From positions 1-7,322 of the forward strand of contig JAKBSX010000131.1 in assembly GCA_021844725.1 (NCBI GenBank): a DNA stretch of 7,322 bases. The letters run 5' to 3'. This document shows, one piece after another, positions 6,243 to 7,322 of the stretch. The notes beneath the pieces were generated by a model. It saw only the letters and a list, made by a program, of their open reading frames with translations. It had not been told where the DNA came from and searched no databases. The position numbers and the translations under genes are program-made. Source of the DNA: Actinomycetes bacterium. GTDB lineage: Bacteria > Actinomycetota > Acidimicrobiia > Acidimicrobiales > Acidimicrobiaceae. The first letter of the stretch is position 1; every line of letters begins with the position of its first letter.

Positions 6243-7322
6243 GAACGTTTCGATATTGTAATCAATTGTAATTTTACATCTTCATTACATATATGATATA
6301 TCACACGCGCTGGTAAATTCTAGAGAGATTCATTTATCATCTATTCTCCCAACCCGTAAATCTAACCCAGATCTCTCCGATTCCAACCACTTGCGTCTAA
6401 TATGTACTGGGTGGTATTGAATTACAGTAATAACATGCACATAAGGGGCAGGCAGCACAAAGGGTAGCTAAGCTCTGACCTTGTCAAGGCACAAACATCA
6501 TTTGGGTAGAAACCTTGAACCATGAGTAGATCTTGGCAACTCAGTTATATTCCTGCGAAAGACGGAGTGAAAGATGCGCGAATTTGAAGTTAAACTGCCA
6601 GTCTTCGATACTTTGAGATTGATTTTGCGCCCTTTTATTGCCCAGCACTAGATAATTGCACGGAACCTTGCCTTGTCTAGACTGTGGCACATTCCGCTAT
6701 TGCCCCAGGAAACGCCAGATCGCCCAGTAGAAATGGAGGCTCCTTTGGGGGTTTACACCATCAAATCAACGCGAGAGATACCTTAGTGAACGATCTCAGA
6801 TAGCGCGGGGGGCACACAAGGGACCCGTGCGCGTGGCTAGCCACTTTGTATAGTTTTATAGGGTTGTGCGCCCAAACTTTAGCTTGTTTATTCTTCCTAA
6901 CCGTGGAACAACATTTTGCTGAAGGATGATTCGTTTATTGAATTTGCTCCACAATATTTGCTTCACTTACATCTGAGGGACTCTAGGGAGGTCAAACATT
7001 GCTTGCGAGTTCGGGTCAATGATGCGGGAGGTGATCAGACCCAACACTCACGACGACTACACTCAGCTTCTCTATTGGTTGCGTTGTTTCAGCCTACTCT
7101 GCTACGATGAATTTCTCGTAAGAATCAATAATTGGTATGATATGTTAGCAGTTTGCAAGATTTACCGAGAAAGTCAAAACTTCAATATTGACTGTACAGG
7201 TATTCCACGATGAGTGCTCTCAAGTCTTTCGCTACATAGACCTAACTCAACTTTGCACTAGGCAAGTGTTGATCCATTCAAGGCGAAACATTGCCTACAA
7301 GGAAACAAAAGAGGATAAATAA
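6243..7322. other. Right-hand region, no supported gene
   Basis: A plus-strand ATG frame of 64 codons at 7019-7213 (MMREVIRPNTHDDYTQ...) and an overlapping frame at 6916-7110 that lacks an ATG show no recognisable motif. Near the edge are plausible plus-strand intron ends: ATTGACTGTACAG at about 7199, and CTAAC followed by CACTAG at 7260. A frame ends in TAA exactly at 7320-7322. An intron-containing plus-strand gene in 6900-7322 is possible but cannot be modelled convincingly. The rest is AT-rich and empty to my reading. Confidence 0.4.

Noticed and set aside
1..7322. Search for tRNA or rRNA genes, CRISPR arrays and long terminal inverted repeats
   Set aside because: By eye I found no T-loop/anticodon pattern, no regularly spaced repeats and no paired transposon ends. 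Short or diverged examples could be missed.

Overview
The window looks like nuclear DNA of a filamentous ascomycete, most probably of the Aspergillus/Penicillium kind. The main evidence is one clear protein-coding gene interrupted by two short introns (88 and 73 nt). These have GT donors, CTAAT or CTGAC branch points and AG acceptors typical of such fungi, and the product belongs to the fungal branch of MFS sugar transporters. The leader is CT-rich and there are no bacterial-style ribosome binding sites or operons.

Layout from left to right. (1) Positions 1 to about 705, minus strand: the 5' part of a gene for an unrecognised protein that runs off the left edge. Its frame stays open for hundreds of bases to the first base of the window, with a good TATA box upstream and a probable small intron near the start. 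(2) About 780-2300: no confident gene. It holds several short open stretches, including a coding-like but broken minus-strand stretch at 1696-2220 with two in-frame TGA codons, possibly a relic. (3) 2300-3169: AT-rich spacer and the transporter's 3' flank. (4) 3170-4842, minus strand: a complete three-exon gene for a 503-residue, 12-helix sugar transporter (sugar porter family), the only gene identified with high confidence. (5) 4843 to about 5400: the transporter's promoter, with a TATA-like element and weak matches to CreA, XlnR and CCAAT-box sites. (6) 5400-7322: long non-coding or undetermined region. It contains a perfect three-unit heat-shock-element pattern at 5780-5794, a cluster of TACTCCG/TACTAC motifs near 6072-6121 and a two-copy telomere-type repeat at 6229-6242.

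The transporter probably imports a sugar or related polyol across the plasma membrane. It keeps the TM1 aspartate linked to proton coupling, but two positions that contact sugar in well-studied homologues (the first TM7 glutamine and the TM10 tryptophan) are replaced by alanine and phenylalanine, so its substrate should not be assumed to be glucose. Nothing ties the left-edge gene to the transporter beyond shared strand. I do not see a convincing novel multi-gene system. The points most worth a second look are the unknown left-edge protein, the altered sugar-binding residues and the heat-shock-element cluster.
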